Counted from the first letter of the stretch, positions 42,011 through 51,542 are shown. The stretch is DNA of 64,000 nt from CAZFVY01 sp964522665 (GCA_964522665.1 CAZFVY010000023.1:6735-70734); one strand, 5' to 3'. Numbers and translations are program-made. Notes: generated from the letters alone by a model not told the origin.

Positions 42011-42583
42011 TCACGCCGCAAAGAGGCTGGCCAAATCCACGGTAAAGTTCGGAACCGCCGCGCTGGTCAGCGATCCGCCCGGTCCGTGAACCGAGCGTTC
42101 CGTGAACGCCTCTCCCGCCGGCCGGCGGTGGACCTCGATGGTTTGCTCCGGTCCGAGTACCAGCCAACACTCTTTAACGCCGGCTCCGGCATAGGCGCGC
42201 AGCTTAGTGCGGTCGTAGTCGTGGCTAGTCACGCAAACCTCGATCACGAGTTCGGCGGTCTCCGGGTGTCTCGAGAGGAAGTCATCCTCGCGCCCGCGGA
42301 TAACCGAAAGATCAGGCTCTGGCTCGGAATCGGCGCAGGTAATCGGTTGTTCCTGCCAGACGAAACAGTCCGGCAGGCGCGCTTGCTGAAGCGAACGAAG
42401 CAGGCGTTGTGACAAAAACCGGTGAAGGGGGGACTTCGACATTTTGTGGAAGATTTGACCGTAGAGCAGTTCGGTTTTCTCCGGCATCAACCCTAGGTCG
42501 CCCAACGCGTGGTAGGCGTTCACGGAGAGCGGCCACACCCGCGGGAAGGTTCCGATCGCTTCCTTCGTACCAGTCGCCAGCAT
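42011..42583 (-). CDS. Uma2-family (DUF820) putative restriction-endonuclease-fold protein
   Basis: 190 residues. The PD-(D/E)xK-type core is visible: SEPEPDLSVIRGREDDFL supplies the Asp, AELVIEVCVTSHDYDRTK the E-x-C (usually E-V-x-S) strand, and KLRAYAGAGVKECWLVLGPE the following helix-strand. The N-terminal ALGDLGLMPEKTELLYGQIF matches the family's usual opening. These genes are multicopy in cyanobacteria and PVC genomes and their biological role is not settled. It is 99 bp downstream of pyrF on the same strand. Confidence 0.88.
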   Translation of the reverse strand: MLATGTKEAIGTFPRVWPLSVNAYHALGDLGLMPEKTELLYGQIFHKMSKSPLHRFLSQRLLRSLQQARLPDCFVWQEQPITCADSEPEPDLSVIRGREDDFLSRHPETAELVIEVCVTSHDYDRTKLRAYAGAGVKECWLVLGPEQTIEVHRRPAGEAFTERSVHGPGGSLTSAAVPNFTVDLASLFAA

Positions 42584-42682
42584 GGAGCAAAGGTAATCCT
42601 CGCCGGGAATACGCTCAAGCGCGATTTACAGCGCCGCGGGGTGGAGCGGTTCGCACCCCATCCGACCACGCCGGTCCTCGAA

Positions 42683-43438
42683 TCAACTCGGGAAAAGCGC
42701 CGCGATTTCGTCCTGGATTTCCTCGGCCTTGGCGCGCGGGTCGCTGGCTTTGCTGATCGGGCGGCCGACGACGATGTAATCGGCGCCTTTTTGAAACGCG
42801 GCCGTCGGAGTGACGATCCGCTTCTGGTCGTCGGGAATCGAACTGTTCTCGACGGGGCGAATGCCCGGAGTGATGACGAGGAAGTTTGGCCCGAGCGATT
42901 CACGCAATTTTTCGGCTTCGAGACCGGACGAAATGACGCCGGCGCAGCCCAACTCGATTGCCCGGCGCGCGCGCGACAAGACCAGCGTCTCGGTATCGCA
43001 ACTGAAACCGAGCGCCGCCAAATCACCGTTGTCGAGGCTGGTCAGGACGGTGACCGCGAGAATCTTGACGCCGCTGCCGGCCTCGGCGGCTGCTTTCAGC
43101 ATCGAATCGTTGCCGTGGACGGTGGCGAACGTGGCGCCGCGGTTCTTGAGTTGTTGCACCGCGAGTTTCACCGTTTCGGGGACATCAAAAAACTTGAGGT
43201 CCACGAAGACCTGCTTGCCGCGCTGGCGAAGCCATTCGATCAACTCGTAGTAGCCTCCCGCCATGAAAAGCTGCAACCCGACCTTGTAGAACATGACCGC
43301 GTCGCCCAACAGTTCGACGATGCGTTTCGCCTCGTCCACGGTCGGCACATCGAGCGCGAAGATCAGGCGTTCGCGGCTCGGGATCGGCTTGGTGGACAAA
43401 AAATGGCGGGGGATTTGGGTGGTAGGCGTGGCGTTCAT
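42683..43438 (-). CDS. pyrF: Orotidine 5'-phosphate decarboxylase
   Basis: 251 residues. It makes UMP from OMP in pyrimidine synthesis. Active-site residues are in QVFVDLKFFDVPETVKLAV (D-x-K-x2-D tetrad), the N-terminal Asp is in LIFALDVPTVDEAK, and the phosphate-binding loop is FLVITPGIRPVENS with YIVVGRPISKASDP near the end. The first ~22 residues are a basic extension. The group I (short) form. No other pyr genes are close. Confidence 0.95.
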   Translation of the reverse strand: MNATPTTQIPRHFLSTKPIPSRERLIFALDVPTVDEAKRIVELLGDAVMFYKVGLQLFMAGGYYELIEWLRQRGKQVFVDLKFFDVPETVKLAVQQLKNRGATFATVHGNDSMLKAAAEAGSGVKILAVTVLTSLDNGDLAALGFSCDTETLVLSRARRAIELGCAGVISSGLEAEKLRESLGPNFLVITPGIRPVENSSIPDDQKRIVTPTAAFQKGADYIVVGRPISKASDPRAKAEEIQDEIAALFPS

Positions 43439-43530
43439 TTCGGGCTGTACATTTCAAATAGCTAGCTCGGCACAAGCCTAGCCTTGGCGCGCTGCCGAAT
43501 CAACCATCGACGCCGTGGCCGGCGTCCGGG

Positions 43531-44814
43531 CTACCTCGACGGGGCGGTCGGCGTCGCGGCCTGACCCGTTCGGAGCGGTTCAGCTTTTTCGGTTGCCGCG
43601 AGCGCGGCGCGCGCGCTGAGGACCCGTAGCGTCAGGTACGTTTCCGGGTCGCCGGGGCGTTCCGCCAGGAGCCCGACGACCCCGGCGCAGGCCAGGAACG
43701 GCGGCTTGGGTCGCGTGACGACCAACGTCAGTTTCAGAGTTGGTCGATGATTGATCTCGATCATGATCGGGAGCTGATAGGCTGGCGTCCCGTCGGGCAA
43801 GCCCCATTGGGTCGCGGCGGCGACGCTGATCTCGTCCGGTAGAAAGCGAAAGTGAACGCTACTCACCCCGGCATGCAGAATCACCGACCAAATCAACGAC
43901 CGATCCAGCACCTTGAAAAGGATTTCGTCTAATCCCGGGGTCTGCTCAACAATCCCAAAATACGAATCGAGCGCGGGCGCTGATCCGCAAAGCGTGCGCT
44001 CCTCCGCGTCGGTCAACCCGACGGTTTCCGCCAATTTCCAGCCGGCGTTCGTCTCCGCCGCGGTGTAGGGCGTCCCGCGGACTTCAAACCATCCCTTCGG
44101 GGCGTTGGCGTTGGCGTTGTGGATGCGAAAACTCGCGACCGCGGCGCGATCGGCGCCGAGCGCCAGAAAATCGCGGTTAAGGGCCGTGCGCGCGTTTTTT
44201 TCATGAGGCTTGGCGGGCTTGGGCGGGTGGTCGGCCGCATCGAACGGGCCGATCGTTCGCAAGCTGACGAACGCTGGCGTGTAACTGTACTCGTGTCGGC
44301 CACCCACCGAAGTGTATAGCGTCCGCGGTGGCGGCGGCCGGGCCGCGAGTTCCTTGGCGCCGGGAGTCACGCCTTCGAGGCGAACAAGCCACTGCGTCCG
44401 CCGCATGCCGCCCTGACACAGGGTGACCAGGGCGGTAACCGCGTCGCCGGGACCAACCACGCTGCCCTCCCGCGGGGGATCGATCCCTTCCAACGGAACG
44501 TGACTGGCCTCGGCGGCGGCGACTAAGTCGGCGCAGGGGGCGATTGGCGCCATTCGTGGGACCGCCCCGAGGCTGGGTTCTGCTCCGACCGCTGATGTCG
44601 TGAGAACCAGCGCGCCGAGAACGCCCAACACCCGTGACCAGACGAACGCGAACGCGACGCCCGGAAAACGAGATAGGCGCTGAGTTGAGCGTTCGGGCAA
44701 TCTTGCGGCGAGCTGGCTGGATCGCGAAGCTTTGCTTCCTGGTCGCCGGCAGAATTCGTCCTGACTCGCCCGACGCTGGGCAGGGCGGGACGTTTTCTGA
44801 ACGATCGAAACCAC
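43531..44814 (-). CDS. Secreted hypothetical protein
   Basis: Up to 427 residues; the real start is probably well inside, because a signal-peptide core (SRVLGVLGALVLTTSAVGAEP) appears around residue 60-80 and the preceding residues are arginine- and serine-rich without pattern. The mature part contains VGPGDAVTALVTLCQGGMRR, PPRTLYTSVGGRHEYSYTPA and a beta-rich C-terminal half (YQLPIMIEINHRPTLKLTLV). I recognise no family. It stands alone, divergent from the permease genes and 92 bp from pyrF. Confidence 0.6.
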   Translation of the reverse strand: MVSIVQKTSRPAQRRASQDEFCRRPGSKASRSSQLAARLPERSTQRLSRFPGVAFAFVWSRVLGVLGALVLTTSAVGAEPSLGAVPRMAPIAPCADLVAAAEASHVPLEGIDPPREGSVVGPGDAVTALVTLCQGGMRRTQWLVRLEGVTPGAKELAARPPPPRTLYTSVGGRHEYSYTPAFVSLRTIGPFDAADHPPKPAKPHEKNARTALNRDFLALGADRAAVASFRIHNANANAPKGWFEVRGTPYTAAETNAGWKLAETVGLTDAEERTLCGSAPALDSYFGIVEQTPGLDEILFKVLDRSLIWSVILHAGVSSVHFRFLPDEISVAAATQWGLPDGTPAYQLPIMIEINHRPTLKLTLVVTRPKPPFLACAGVVGLLAERPGDPETYLTLRVLSARAALAATEKAEPLRTGQAATPTAPSR

Positions 44815-45065
44815 GAACGAATGATAATCCTCCGAACGAGAGCCGTCAAAACGTCCGCCTAGGTTCGGCGCGTATTTCTGCGATTGGTCGCTGGACGTCG
44901 TTCGTCAGTTGCTCTGGGCCGGTATTTCGCTTCGGCGCCGTGCGGATTTCTCGCCGAGATAGCGCCGCACCCGCTACGCACGCGGGGTGACGGGATCGCT
45001 GATCGCCGCCGAGCGCGCAGGTCATCCTTGCCAGCCGGGAATACCGGACTAACGTTGGGCCGCGC

Positions 45066-45872
45066 GTGAAAAAATACTGGCACGTCATCAACATCGGCAT
45101 TCAGAACACCTTGGTTTACCGGGTGAATTTTCTGTTCCGGGCCGCGTTTAGCTTGATCCCATTGATGGCCACGATCTTTCTCTGGCGGGCGATTTACCAG
45201 GGCAAACCGGCCGGCGAGAGCGTCGCCGGCTACACGCTGGCGCAGATGACCTCATACTATTTGCTGGTGACGATCGTGGACGCGTTGACGGCGGTGACTG
45301 AGGACGACTGGCAGATCGCCGCCGACATCAAGGACGGCAACATCAGTCAGTTTCTGCTCAAGCCCATCGACTACTTGAGCTACCGGCTTTGTCTCTTCGG
45401 CGCGGGGCGGCTGATTTACACGGCGGTGGCCTTGGCGCCAGTGGGGTTGTTCATTTTCTTTTTGCGAAAATATTTTGTCGCGCCGGCCAGCGCGGCGGCC
45501 TTCGGCTGGTTCCTGGTCTCGGTCGTCCTCACCGCGCTGCTGCAGTTTCTGATGTCCTACACGATGGCGCTGCTCGCGTTTTGGGTCCTGGAGGTTTCGA
45601 CGTTCATCTTCATTTTGTTCGCCTTCGAATACATCGCGGGCGGGCACGTTTTCCCGCTGGATATTCTGCCCCCGACGCTCGCGCATATCCTGCAATGGAC
45701 GCCGTTCCCGTATCAGCTCTTTTTTCCGGTGAGCGTTTATCTTGGGCAGACGACCGGCGCGGACTTTTGGCGCGGGCTGCTCATTCAAAGTATTTGGGTG
45801 GTGGTGGCGTATGTCGTCGCCCGGACCGTTTGGAACCGGGGGATCAAGAAATACTGCGCGGTCGGCGGTTGA
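45066..45872 (+). CDS. ABC-2 type (DUF990-like) transporter permease
   Basis: 268 residues, GTG start. Six hydrophobic segments, with the family pattern INIGIQNTLVYRVNFLFRAA at the N-terminus, DIKDGNISQFLLKPIDYLSY before the third helix and EYIAGGHVFPLDILPPTLAH before the last. Such permeases normally work as a pair with an ATP-binding protein encoded just upstream; here the upstream gene is an unrelated one on the other strand. It is followed 149 bp later by a second permease. Substrate is unknown. Confidence 0.85.
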   Translation: MKKYWHVINIGIQNTLVYRVNFLFRAAFSLIPLMATIFLWRAIYQGKPAGESVAGYTLAQMTSYYLLVTIVDALTAVTEDDWQIAADIKDGNISQFLLKPIDYLSYRLCLFGAGRLIYTAVALAPVGLFIFFLRKYFVAPASAAAFGWFLVSVVLTALLQFLMSYTMALLAFWVLEVSTFIFILFAFEYIAGGHVFPLDILPPTLAHILQWTPFPYQLFFPVSVYLGQTTGADFWRGLLIQSIWVVVAYVVARTVWNRGIKKYCAVGG

Positions 45873-46021
45873 TCGGCGGGACGACGATGGGCATCAAACC
45901 GTGAACACGCATTGCCAATCTCGCGCGGAGGGATCGATCTCCTCGCGCCAGGCATACTGCCGACGGCTCGGCGCGGAAGCGATGGTCCGCCCCCGCGGGC
46001 GGCGAGCGATTCCCTGCGGCT

Positions 46022-46894
46022 ATGAATGAACCGAGCCAGATTCCGGCGGTCGCCCGTGAGCCGTCCAATGTGTCATTACTAGGGACTGACCCCTTGGGGT
46101 GGCGGCGTTATTTGTCAATCTACGGCGCGCTCTGGAAGAACGCGGTGGCGCGGGAGATGGGATTCAAGAGCAATTTCCTGCTCTGGATCGTCGTCGAGAT
46201 GTTGTGGTTTGTGCTGCAATTGAGTTTCGTCGGCGTCATTTACCTGCACACGGATCACATCGCCGACTGGAGCAAATGGCAGGTGGTGGCCCTGATGTCC
46301 ACGAGTCACCTGATCCAGCAGGTGTTCACCGCGCTGTTTCTGAGCAATTGCACGCAATTGTCCGAGCTTATCCGGACGGGCAAGCTCGATTTTCTGCTGC
46401 TGCTGCCGATCAACACGCGCTTCATTATTTCATTGCGCCAAGTCGATCTCGGTTCTTTCGCCAACGCGGGATCGGCCAGCGTGGTTCTCATTTACGCCGT
46501 GCGCCAATTGCATCTGCATCCCACGTTCGGGCAGATCGCCGGCTTTGTCGTGCTTTGCGCGACGGGTGTCCTGATTCACTATTCCCTCCTCTTCTTGCTG
46601 GCGAGCGTGAGCTTTTGGACGGTGCGCGCGCAAGGGATCGTATGGGGCTACTACAACCTCTTCAATATCGCGCGGTTGCCCGATTCGGCGTTCAAGGCGG
46701 GCGCCTTCAAGGCGTTCTTCACGTTCGCGCTGCCGATGTTGCTGGTCAGCAACGTGCCCGCCAAGGTGCTCCTGGAAAAACTGAACTCCTGGCGGGACCT
46801 TGGTCTGATCGTCATCATGAGCGTGGTTTGCGCGCTGGTCTCGGAATGGTGGTGGCGACGCTCGCTCGCCCGTTATGCCAGCGCCAGTTCGTGA
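46022..46894 (+). CDS. Second ABC-2 type (DUF990-like) transporter permease
   Basis: 290 residues with about six membrane segments. It shares the family layout with the previous gene: YGALWKNAVAREMGFKSNFL at the N-terminus, LSELIRTGKLDFLLLLPINT after the second helix pair and the ALPMLLVSNVPAKVLLEKLN loop near the end. It should form a heterodimer with its neighbour. No ATPase gene is within the window near it, so the nucleotide-binding subunit must be encoded elsewhere or lost. The first ~25 residues are soluble. Confidence 0.85.
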   Translation: MNEPSQIPAVAREPSNVSLLGTDPLGWRRYLSIYGALWKNAVAREMGFKSNFLLWIVVEMLWFVLQLSFVGVIYLHTDHIADWSKWQVVALMSTSHLIQQVFTALFLSNCTQLSELIRTGKLDFLLLLPINTRFIISLRQVDLGSFANAGSASVVLIYAVRQLHLHPTFGQIAGFVVLCATGVLIHYSLLFLLASVSFWTVRAQGIVWGYYNLFNIARLPDSAFKAGAFKAFFTFALPMLLVSNVPAKVLLEKLNSWRDLGLIVIMSVVCALVSEWWWRRSLARYASASS

Positions 46895-46954
46895 CGGGAG
46901 CAACGGGCCGCCAAGGTGATAGGCGGCAAAAGTCCGGCCCCGGGTTGACTCCGG

Positions 46955-49006
46955 CTATTTCTCCTTCATCTCGACCTCGCCCGACCAGTCCGGCCCGGGC
47001 GGATGCTCGGCCAATTCTTCCATGTGGCCGAGATAAAAAAGGGACGGGCCGTGCTTGGGCTTCATTTCGAGGACCGCGTGAAAGCCGGCCTCCGCGGCGG
47101 CGAACTCGCGCTTTTCAAACAACGCCTGCGCTTTGGCGAACGCCTCGCGAAATGGGGCCGGCGGTGGCGCGCCGTCGGCCAGGCTGAGCAATTCGTACAC
47201 GAGCACCGGCGTGCCGAAGCCCTTTAGAATGAAGCGGCCGAGGAATTGGGTCACGAAGCGGCCGCGGACCGATTTTTCGATGTCGCCCGTGATCAAAATG
47301 TCCGTGCCGAGATACTTGTTCAAACTCTCCATACGTGAGGCGAGGTTGATGTTCTCACCCAGCGCGGTGTAATCCACCCGGCTGGTGCTGCCGAAGTTGC
47401 CGACGTTCGCGACGCCCGAGTGGAGGCCGATCCGGGTGCGGACATCGACGTCTTTTTTGCCGCCCTTGAAATCGGTGACTTGATCTCGGAGCAAGAGCGC
47501 GCCTTTGCAGGCCAGCGCCTGGTAATCCTCCTGGAAATCCGGCGCGTTCCAGATCGCGAAAATCGCGTCACCGATGAATTTGACGACGGTGCCATCGGTT
47601 TTCTTGATCGAGTGCTCGACCGCGCCTTCGAAATAAGCGTTCATCAGGTGCGCCAGGGTATCGGAATCCATCCCTTCGGACATTTTGGTGAAGTTCGCGA
47701 TGTCGCTGAACAGAATCGCCAACTCCTGCTTGTGCGCGCCCGGCGCCAGCATGCGCTCGGGGTGTTTCATGATCTGCTTGGCGCGGGCCGGCGAGACATA
47801 CATGCAGAGCGATTGGTACATCAGTTGCCCGTGCACGTAGGATTGAATCGCATTGTAAACCACGGCCCAAATGAGCGCGATTGGAATGATTACGCCGGTA
47901 ACCATTAACCAGCCGAAAAAGAAGCGTGTGAAGAATACCATCGCCACGAACCAGGAGACGATGAAGATGCCGGCGATGCATGCAATCGCGGTGAGCGATG
48001 ACTTTTTGACGTTCAGTCGCGGCAGGCCGAACCCAAAAACGAGGCCGCTAATGATCACCGCCGCAATTTCCCCCAAGAACGGCATGCGAGAAAGCCAATC
48101 GCCATGCATCAAGTTCAAGAACGCGGTGGCATGAATCTCGACTCCAGGTGACTCGAATCCGCCGGTCCAAAAAGTGTATGGAGTGGGGAATTCGTCTTTC
48201 ATTGTGCCAAGAAAACCTTCGGTCGGCTTGGCCCCGACAAACACCACCCGATCTTTGAAGAAGCCCGGTGGCACGCCGTTCGTGCTGAGCGCGTCGGAGA
48301 AGTTGACCGACGGGATGGTTCCTGGCCGTCCATAGTAATTCAACCAACGTTCGGCGTCGGGACGAAGCTTGGCGATATAGGGCGAGCCGGCGATCGCTGC
48401 CGCCACCCAGGCGAGCGTGGGATTCTCCGGGGTAGTGCGGTACATGGTACGCGCCGCGCCACCCCGAAGCTCCAGCGTCACCACGCCACTTGTCGCCGCG
48501 GCTTCCTCGAAGAGATCGTAGGGTGGGATGATCGAAACCGCGGGCTGACCGTTGCTAATGTTTGAGACCTGTTCGATCGCTTTGCCCAAAACAACATGGC
48601 CGTTTTCTCGCATCGCTTTCGCAAACGCCAGATCGACGTTAGTATCCGGGCCGGGCCCCGCGAAAAGGATATCAAACACCACAGCTTTGGCGTGCTCCTG
48701 CGTCAAGCGTTCGACCAGCTTCGCGTGGAGCGCTCGGTCCCAAGGCGCCCCAGGGGTCTGATTCAATTCCTTGGCGGAATTATCGTCCATAAAGACGATC
48801 GCGGCCTCCGTGATATTCTGGCGCCCCTTAAATCCAAACAGAAAGGTGTAGCTCCAATCGACGAATTGATCTCCCAAGCCGAAGATTGTCAGATAAAGAC
48901 CGGTAGTCAGTGTCAGCGTCGCGCCAATTATCCCGGCCCGCGTCAACGGGTTGAGTTTGCCCCAGAAAGCCATTCTCCCGGCATTTAAACGCCTTTGGCG
49001 GCGCAA
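46955..49006 (-). CDS. Class III adenylate cyclase with CHASE2 sensor domain
   Basis: 683 residues. An N-terminal membrane helix (GIIGATLTLTTGLYLTIFGL) leads into a periplasmic CHASE2 domain (~50-330; IVFMDDNSAKELNQTPGAPW, KAVVFDILFAGPGP), then three membrane helices (~335-425) and a cyclase domain (~460-620). Metal aspartates are in ILFSDIANFTKMSEGM and VVKFIGDAIFAIWN, the adenine-selecting Lys and Asp in TVVKFIGD and SRVDYTALGENINL, and the transition-state Asn/Arg in GENINLASRMES, so ATP should be the substrate. A short TPR-like tail follows (ALFEKREFAAAEAGFHAVLE). Possible cAMP receiver in the window: the cNMP domain of the exporter at 16.6-18.9 kb. Confidence 0.93.
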   Translation of the reverse strand: MRRQRRLNAGRMAFWGKLNPLTRAGIIGATLTLTTGLYLTIFGLGDQFVDWSYTFLFGFKGRQNITEAAIVFMDDNSAKELNQTPGAPWDRALHAKLVERLTQEHAKAVVFDILFAGPGPDTNVDLAFAKAMRENGHVVLGKAIEQVSNISNGQPAVSIIPPYDLFEEAAATSGVVTLELRGGAARTMYRTTPENPTLAWVAAAIAGSPYIAKLRPDAERWLNYYGRPGTIPSVNFSDALSTNGVPPGFFKDRVVFVGAKPTEGFLGTMKDEFPTPYTFWTGGFESPGVEIHATAFLNLMHGDWLSRMPFLGEIAAVIISGLVFGFGLPRLNVKKSSLTAIACIAGIFIVSWFVAMVFFTRFFFGWLMVTGVIIPIALIWAVVYNAIQSYVHGQLMYQSLCMYVSPARAKQIMKHPERMLAPGAHKQELAILFSDIANFTKMSEGMDSDTLAHLMNAYFEGAVEHSIKKTDGTVVKFIGDAIFAIWNAPDFQEDYQALACKGALLLRDQVTDFKGGKKDVDVRTRIGLHSGVANVGNFGSTSRVDYTALGENINLASRMESLNKYLGTDILITGDIEKSVRGRFVTQFLGRFILKGFGTPVLVYELLSLADGAPPPAPFREAFAKAQALFEKREFAAAEAGFHAVLEMKPKHGPSLFYLGHMEELAEHPPGPDWSGEVEMKEK

Positions 49007-49144
49007 GGCAATCCTTATGAAGCCGGCGGGTTTTCGAGCCGTCGGAGTGACGCCGTTTTAATGCCTCAGTTCCCGGTTTTAACTACCGTTGCTGGCCGTC
49101 GTGGGGGAGATTGGAGAGGCAAGAACAACTAACCCTTGCATGTT

Positions 49145-49636
49145 ATGAATAATGATCGAATTTTAGTTCCGATTGACTTGGCGAAATGCCCGGTCGAGGC
49201 GTTCGCGTTGATTAACGCCATGCCGGACCATACCAACGTGAGCGTTATCCTGCTTCACGTGGTCAACCCCTCCGCTGTGTCGCCCGACGGGCGCGTTTAT
49301 GACGGCCTTTGCCACGACGCCGAGCGGCGCCTGGAACGATTGGCGCGGGAGTATCTACCCCCGGATTTGGACACGACCCTCCGCGTCCGGGTCGGGAATC
49401 CGTTCGACGAGATCGCCGCGGAAGCTCGTGAGCAACACGCCTCGTTGATCATGCTGCCCACATTTCCGCAGGGCTTCTGGCAGCGCCTCTTCCAAGCCGT
49501 TCCGCGCTTGGCCGAAAAGCTGGCCGGGGCGGCTCCGTGTCCGGTCTTCGCGGTTCCGGTCAAACGGATGCTGAACTGTGAACGCTATTGGACCTTCGAA
49601 TCAGAATTCGCCGCCGTCGGCGACGCGCGGGCATGA
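49145..49636 (+). CDS. UspA-family universal stress protein
   Basis: 163 residues from the ATG at 49145 with an upstream ggagagg Shine-Dalgarno sequence; an in-frame TTG three codons earlier is less likely. DRILVPIDLAKCPVEAFALI opens the fold, SVILLHVVNPSAVSP is the second strand, and the C-terminal ASLIMLPTFPQGFWQRLFQA then VPRLAEKLAGAAPCPVFAVP matches Usp proteins. The G-x2-G-x9-G(S/T) ATP loop is replaced (LPTFPQGFWQRLF), so it probably belongs to the non-ATP-binding group. It is transcribed away from the adenylate cyclase gene. Confidence 0.85.
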   Translation: MNNDRILVPIDLAKCPVEAFALINAMPDHTNVSVILLHVVNPSAVSPDGRVYDGLCHDAERRLERLAREYLPPDLDTTLRVRVGNPFDEIAAEAREQHASLIMLPTFPQGFWQRLFQAVPRLAEKLAGAAPCPVFAVPVKRMLNCERYWTFESEFAAVGDARA

Positions 49637-49704
49637 TAGTTCCCAGGCGGCGCGGGTCGCTCGGCGACCTCGCCGCCTCGCCGCGCCGTAGTGCGCAAAC
49701 CGTT

Positions 49705-50340
49705 TCAGTTCCGATTCAAGGGACCAGCGCAGGCGGCGCTCGCCAATAATACGGCGACCACCGCCGCGCTGAGCAACAAGATACGGCGCCGTGGGCTTAC
49801 GCGGCCGCTGACGGCGAAGTCCAGTTGGTAGTCCCGCTGCAACTCGTCGCGGGTCTGTTTCATGACCTGGATTCCCGGGTTCGTCGGAAGCAAGGCGTTG
49901 ACTAGATAGACACTGAGGCCCGCTTCATGCGCATTTTGGAACCCGAGATGATGGGCGCCCGGCAGGAGGATTGGGGCGCTCGCGAGCGCTCGGACGCGGA
50001 TTGAGCCGAGGCCCTCGGCCATCGCGTCAGGCGGCGGTACGATGACGTCGATCAGTTGCAGCGGCCGGTCGTGGCCATCGAGTTGGAGTTTCGTGGCGCC
50101 GAGTACGCGTCGGGCGTAAGCGCGGGCTTCGGTGTCGCTGATTTTGCCGTCCCGGTCGCTGTCGATCAGCCAGAACACTCGCGCCGCGACCGCGACGCCG
50201 GGGGTGAGATCGATTTCGACTTCGATGCGGTCGGGTTCAATTCCAATCCGCGTCGCCTGGAGATATTCGTCGAGGCGATGAGCCTGCGCTTGAACCACGC
50301 AGGTCAGGCCAAGGAGAGAGGTGACGGCCAGTCGTCTCAA
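49705..50340 (-). CDS. Exported EF-hand protein with C-terminal membrane anchor
   Basis: 211 residues. Signal peptide 1-20 (LAVTSLLGLTCVVQAQA), then AHRLDEYLQATRIGIEPDRI, a segment like the periplasmic start of HupE/UreJ-related proteins. A canonical EF-hand loop, DSDRDGKISDTE, lies at residues ~60-71 with all calcium ligands in place. One membrane helix near the C-terminus (ILLLSAAVVAVLLASAACA). Its ATG overlaps the stop of the DUF3500 gene by 4 bases, so the two are translationally coupled. It may be a calcium-responsive partner of that protein. Confidence 0.75.
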   Translation of the reverse strand: MRRLAVTSLLGLTCVVQAQAHRLDEYLQATRIGIEPDRIEVEIDLTPGVAVAARVFWLIDSDRDGKISDTEARAYARRVLGATKLQLDGHDRPLQLIDVIVPPPDAMAEGLGSIRVRALASAPILLPGAHHLGFQNAHEAGLSVYLVNALLPTNPGIQVMKQTRDELQRDYQLDFAVSGRVSPRRRILLLSAAVVAVLLASAACAGPLNRN

Positions 50341-51386
50341 CGGGCGAGCAGCTTCTTGCCGTAGTCGTTGGTGGGATCGCGGTAAATCGTGTGAATGTGC
50401 TTGGTCGCGTCGCCACCCAGTTTTTGGGGCGCGTACTCAATCAGGAGCGTCGGCCCCTGAACGCGAAAATAGGCCGGTTGCGTGGGATCGGTCGGACCGC
50501 TCCAGGCGAACCACGTCTCGTCCACGTTGGCCTGGATTTCCTTCAGCTTCTCCTGCGCGGCCGCCTGATGAATGATGCCGGTCCATTCGGCCGCCAGGTC
50601 GAGCAGCATGGTTTTTTGTTTCGGGGTAAGCGCGGAGCCTTTGATCCCTTCCGGCTGAATAATCCGGCCGTCCTGACCCGGGCCGAGAACCAAATCACGC
50701 ATCTGGGCGCCCAGAATCGCCTGCTTGCGTTGAGCTTCGTCCAGCGCGTTGATGAGCGCGAAGGCTTTGTCGTTCTCGGCGCCGAGCGGGCGGACGGACT
50801 TGCCGTCGCGGATGAAGACCGAAGGTTGCACCGCCGTAAGGCTCGGAGTCAGCACGCCTTTGCCGCCCGCGCAGGTCAGGTTCAGGGCGAGGTGGTGTCC
50901 GCCAAATTGCAGCATCCACGGCGTGGTCTCGGACGGTTCACCGAGAACGGAAATATAAAACTCGTCGATGCCGAACGCCGGCCCGCCGCGGCTCGACTGC
51001 TTCAACGACTCGTCCGCGTCCATGATTCCTTGAACCTTGGCGTAACCTTCCGGGCTGAGCGCCGCGGCGAGAATGGCCATGACCGATCCCCGCTGGGCCG
51101 GGTTCAGCTCGCCGAGGCGCAATCCGTTTCGTTGATAAATGCCGGACGGCAGGTTCGACCACTTCGCGCGCTGGACGTTGTCGTCGAACGCGAACGAGAC
51201 CTTGCCGCGCTGGGCGTCGCTGAGCGCCGCGAGAAAGGCCTTCGCGGCGCCCACAACGCGGCTGGTGGCCGCGGCTTGGGAGGCTCCCTCCGGCGCGCGG
51301 GAGTTTTCGCTTGGGGCGGTCGCGGCGGCGCTGGGATTCGATTGAATTGCCAGCAACAGCGCGACAAGAACGGTCAATGTTTTCAT
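50337..51386 (-). CDS. Exported DUF3500-family protein
   Basis: 349 residues from the ATG at 51386, where the signal peptide begins (MKTLTVLVALLLAIQSNPSA); the longer frame to 51626 crosses a repeat and has no domain. The DUF3500 pattern is clear: AAKAFLAALSDAQRGKVSFA, FDDNVQRAKWSNLPSGIYQR, LGELNPAQRGSVMAILAAAL, MLQFGGHHLALNLTCAGG and the C-terminal HIHTIYRDPTNDYGKKLL. The conserved histidines (GGHHLA, KHIHT) suggest a metal site, but no activity is established for the family to my knowledge. Operon with the EF-hand gene. Confidence 0.88.
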   Translation of the reverse strand: MKTLTVLVALLLAIQSNPSAAATAPSENSRAPEGASQAAATSRVVGAAKAFLAALSDAQRGKVSFAFDDNVQRAKWSNLPSGIYQRNGLRLGELNPAQRGSVMAILAAALSPEGYAKVQGIMDADESLKQSSRGGPAFGIDEFYISVLGEPSETTPWMLQFGGHHLALNLTCAGGKGVLTPSLTAVQPSVFIRDGKSVRPLGAENDKAFALINALDEAQRKQAILGAQMRDLVLGPGQDGRIIQPEGIKGSALTPKQKTMLLDLAAEWTGIIHQAAAQEKLKEIQANVDETWFAWSGPTDPTQPAYFRVQGPTLLIEYAPQKLGGDATKHIHTIYRDPTNDYGKKLLAR

Positions 51387-51446
51387 AGATAGGATGCTCC
51401 GACCCAATGCCTCGACGCCCGAACGGTCCAGAACCCGACGTCGGCG

Positions 51447-51542
51447 GGTGGGGCGAGGCTCCGCTCCGCATTCGCTCTCGCTCCGGCGCGACAAACCATC
51501 GACCGCGCCGAAGCCATAGGCGTAGGCGGGCGAGCCGTGACT
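51447..51542 (-). repeat. Split copy of a 30-bp element
   Basis: ggtggggcgaggctccgc (51447-51464) and cgagccgtgact (51531-51542) together equal the reverse complement of the intact element at 51644-51673, but are separated here by 66 bases. Confidence 0.6.
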
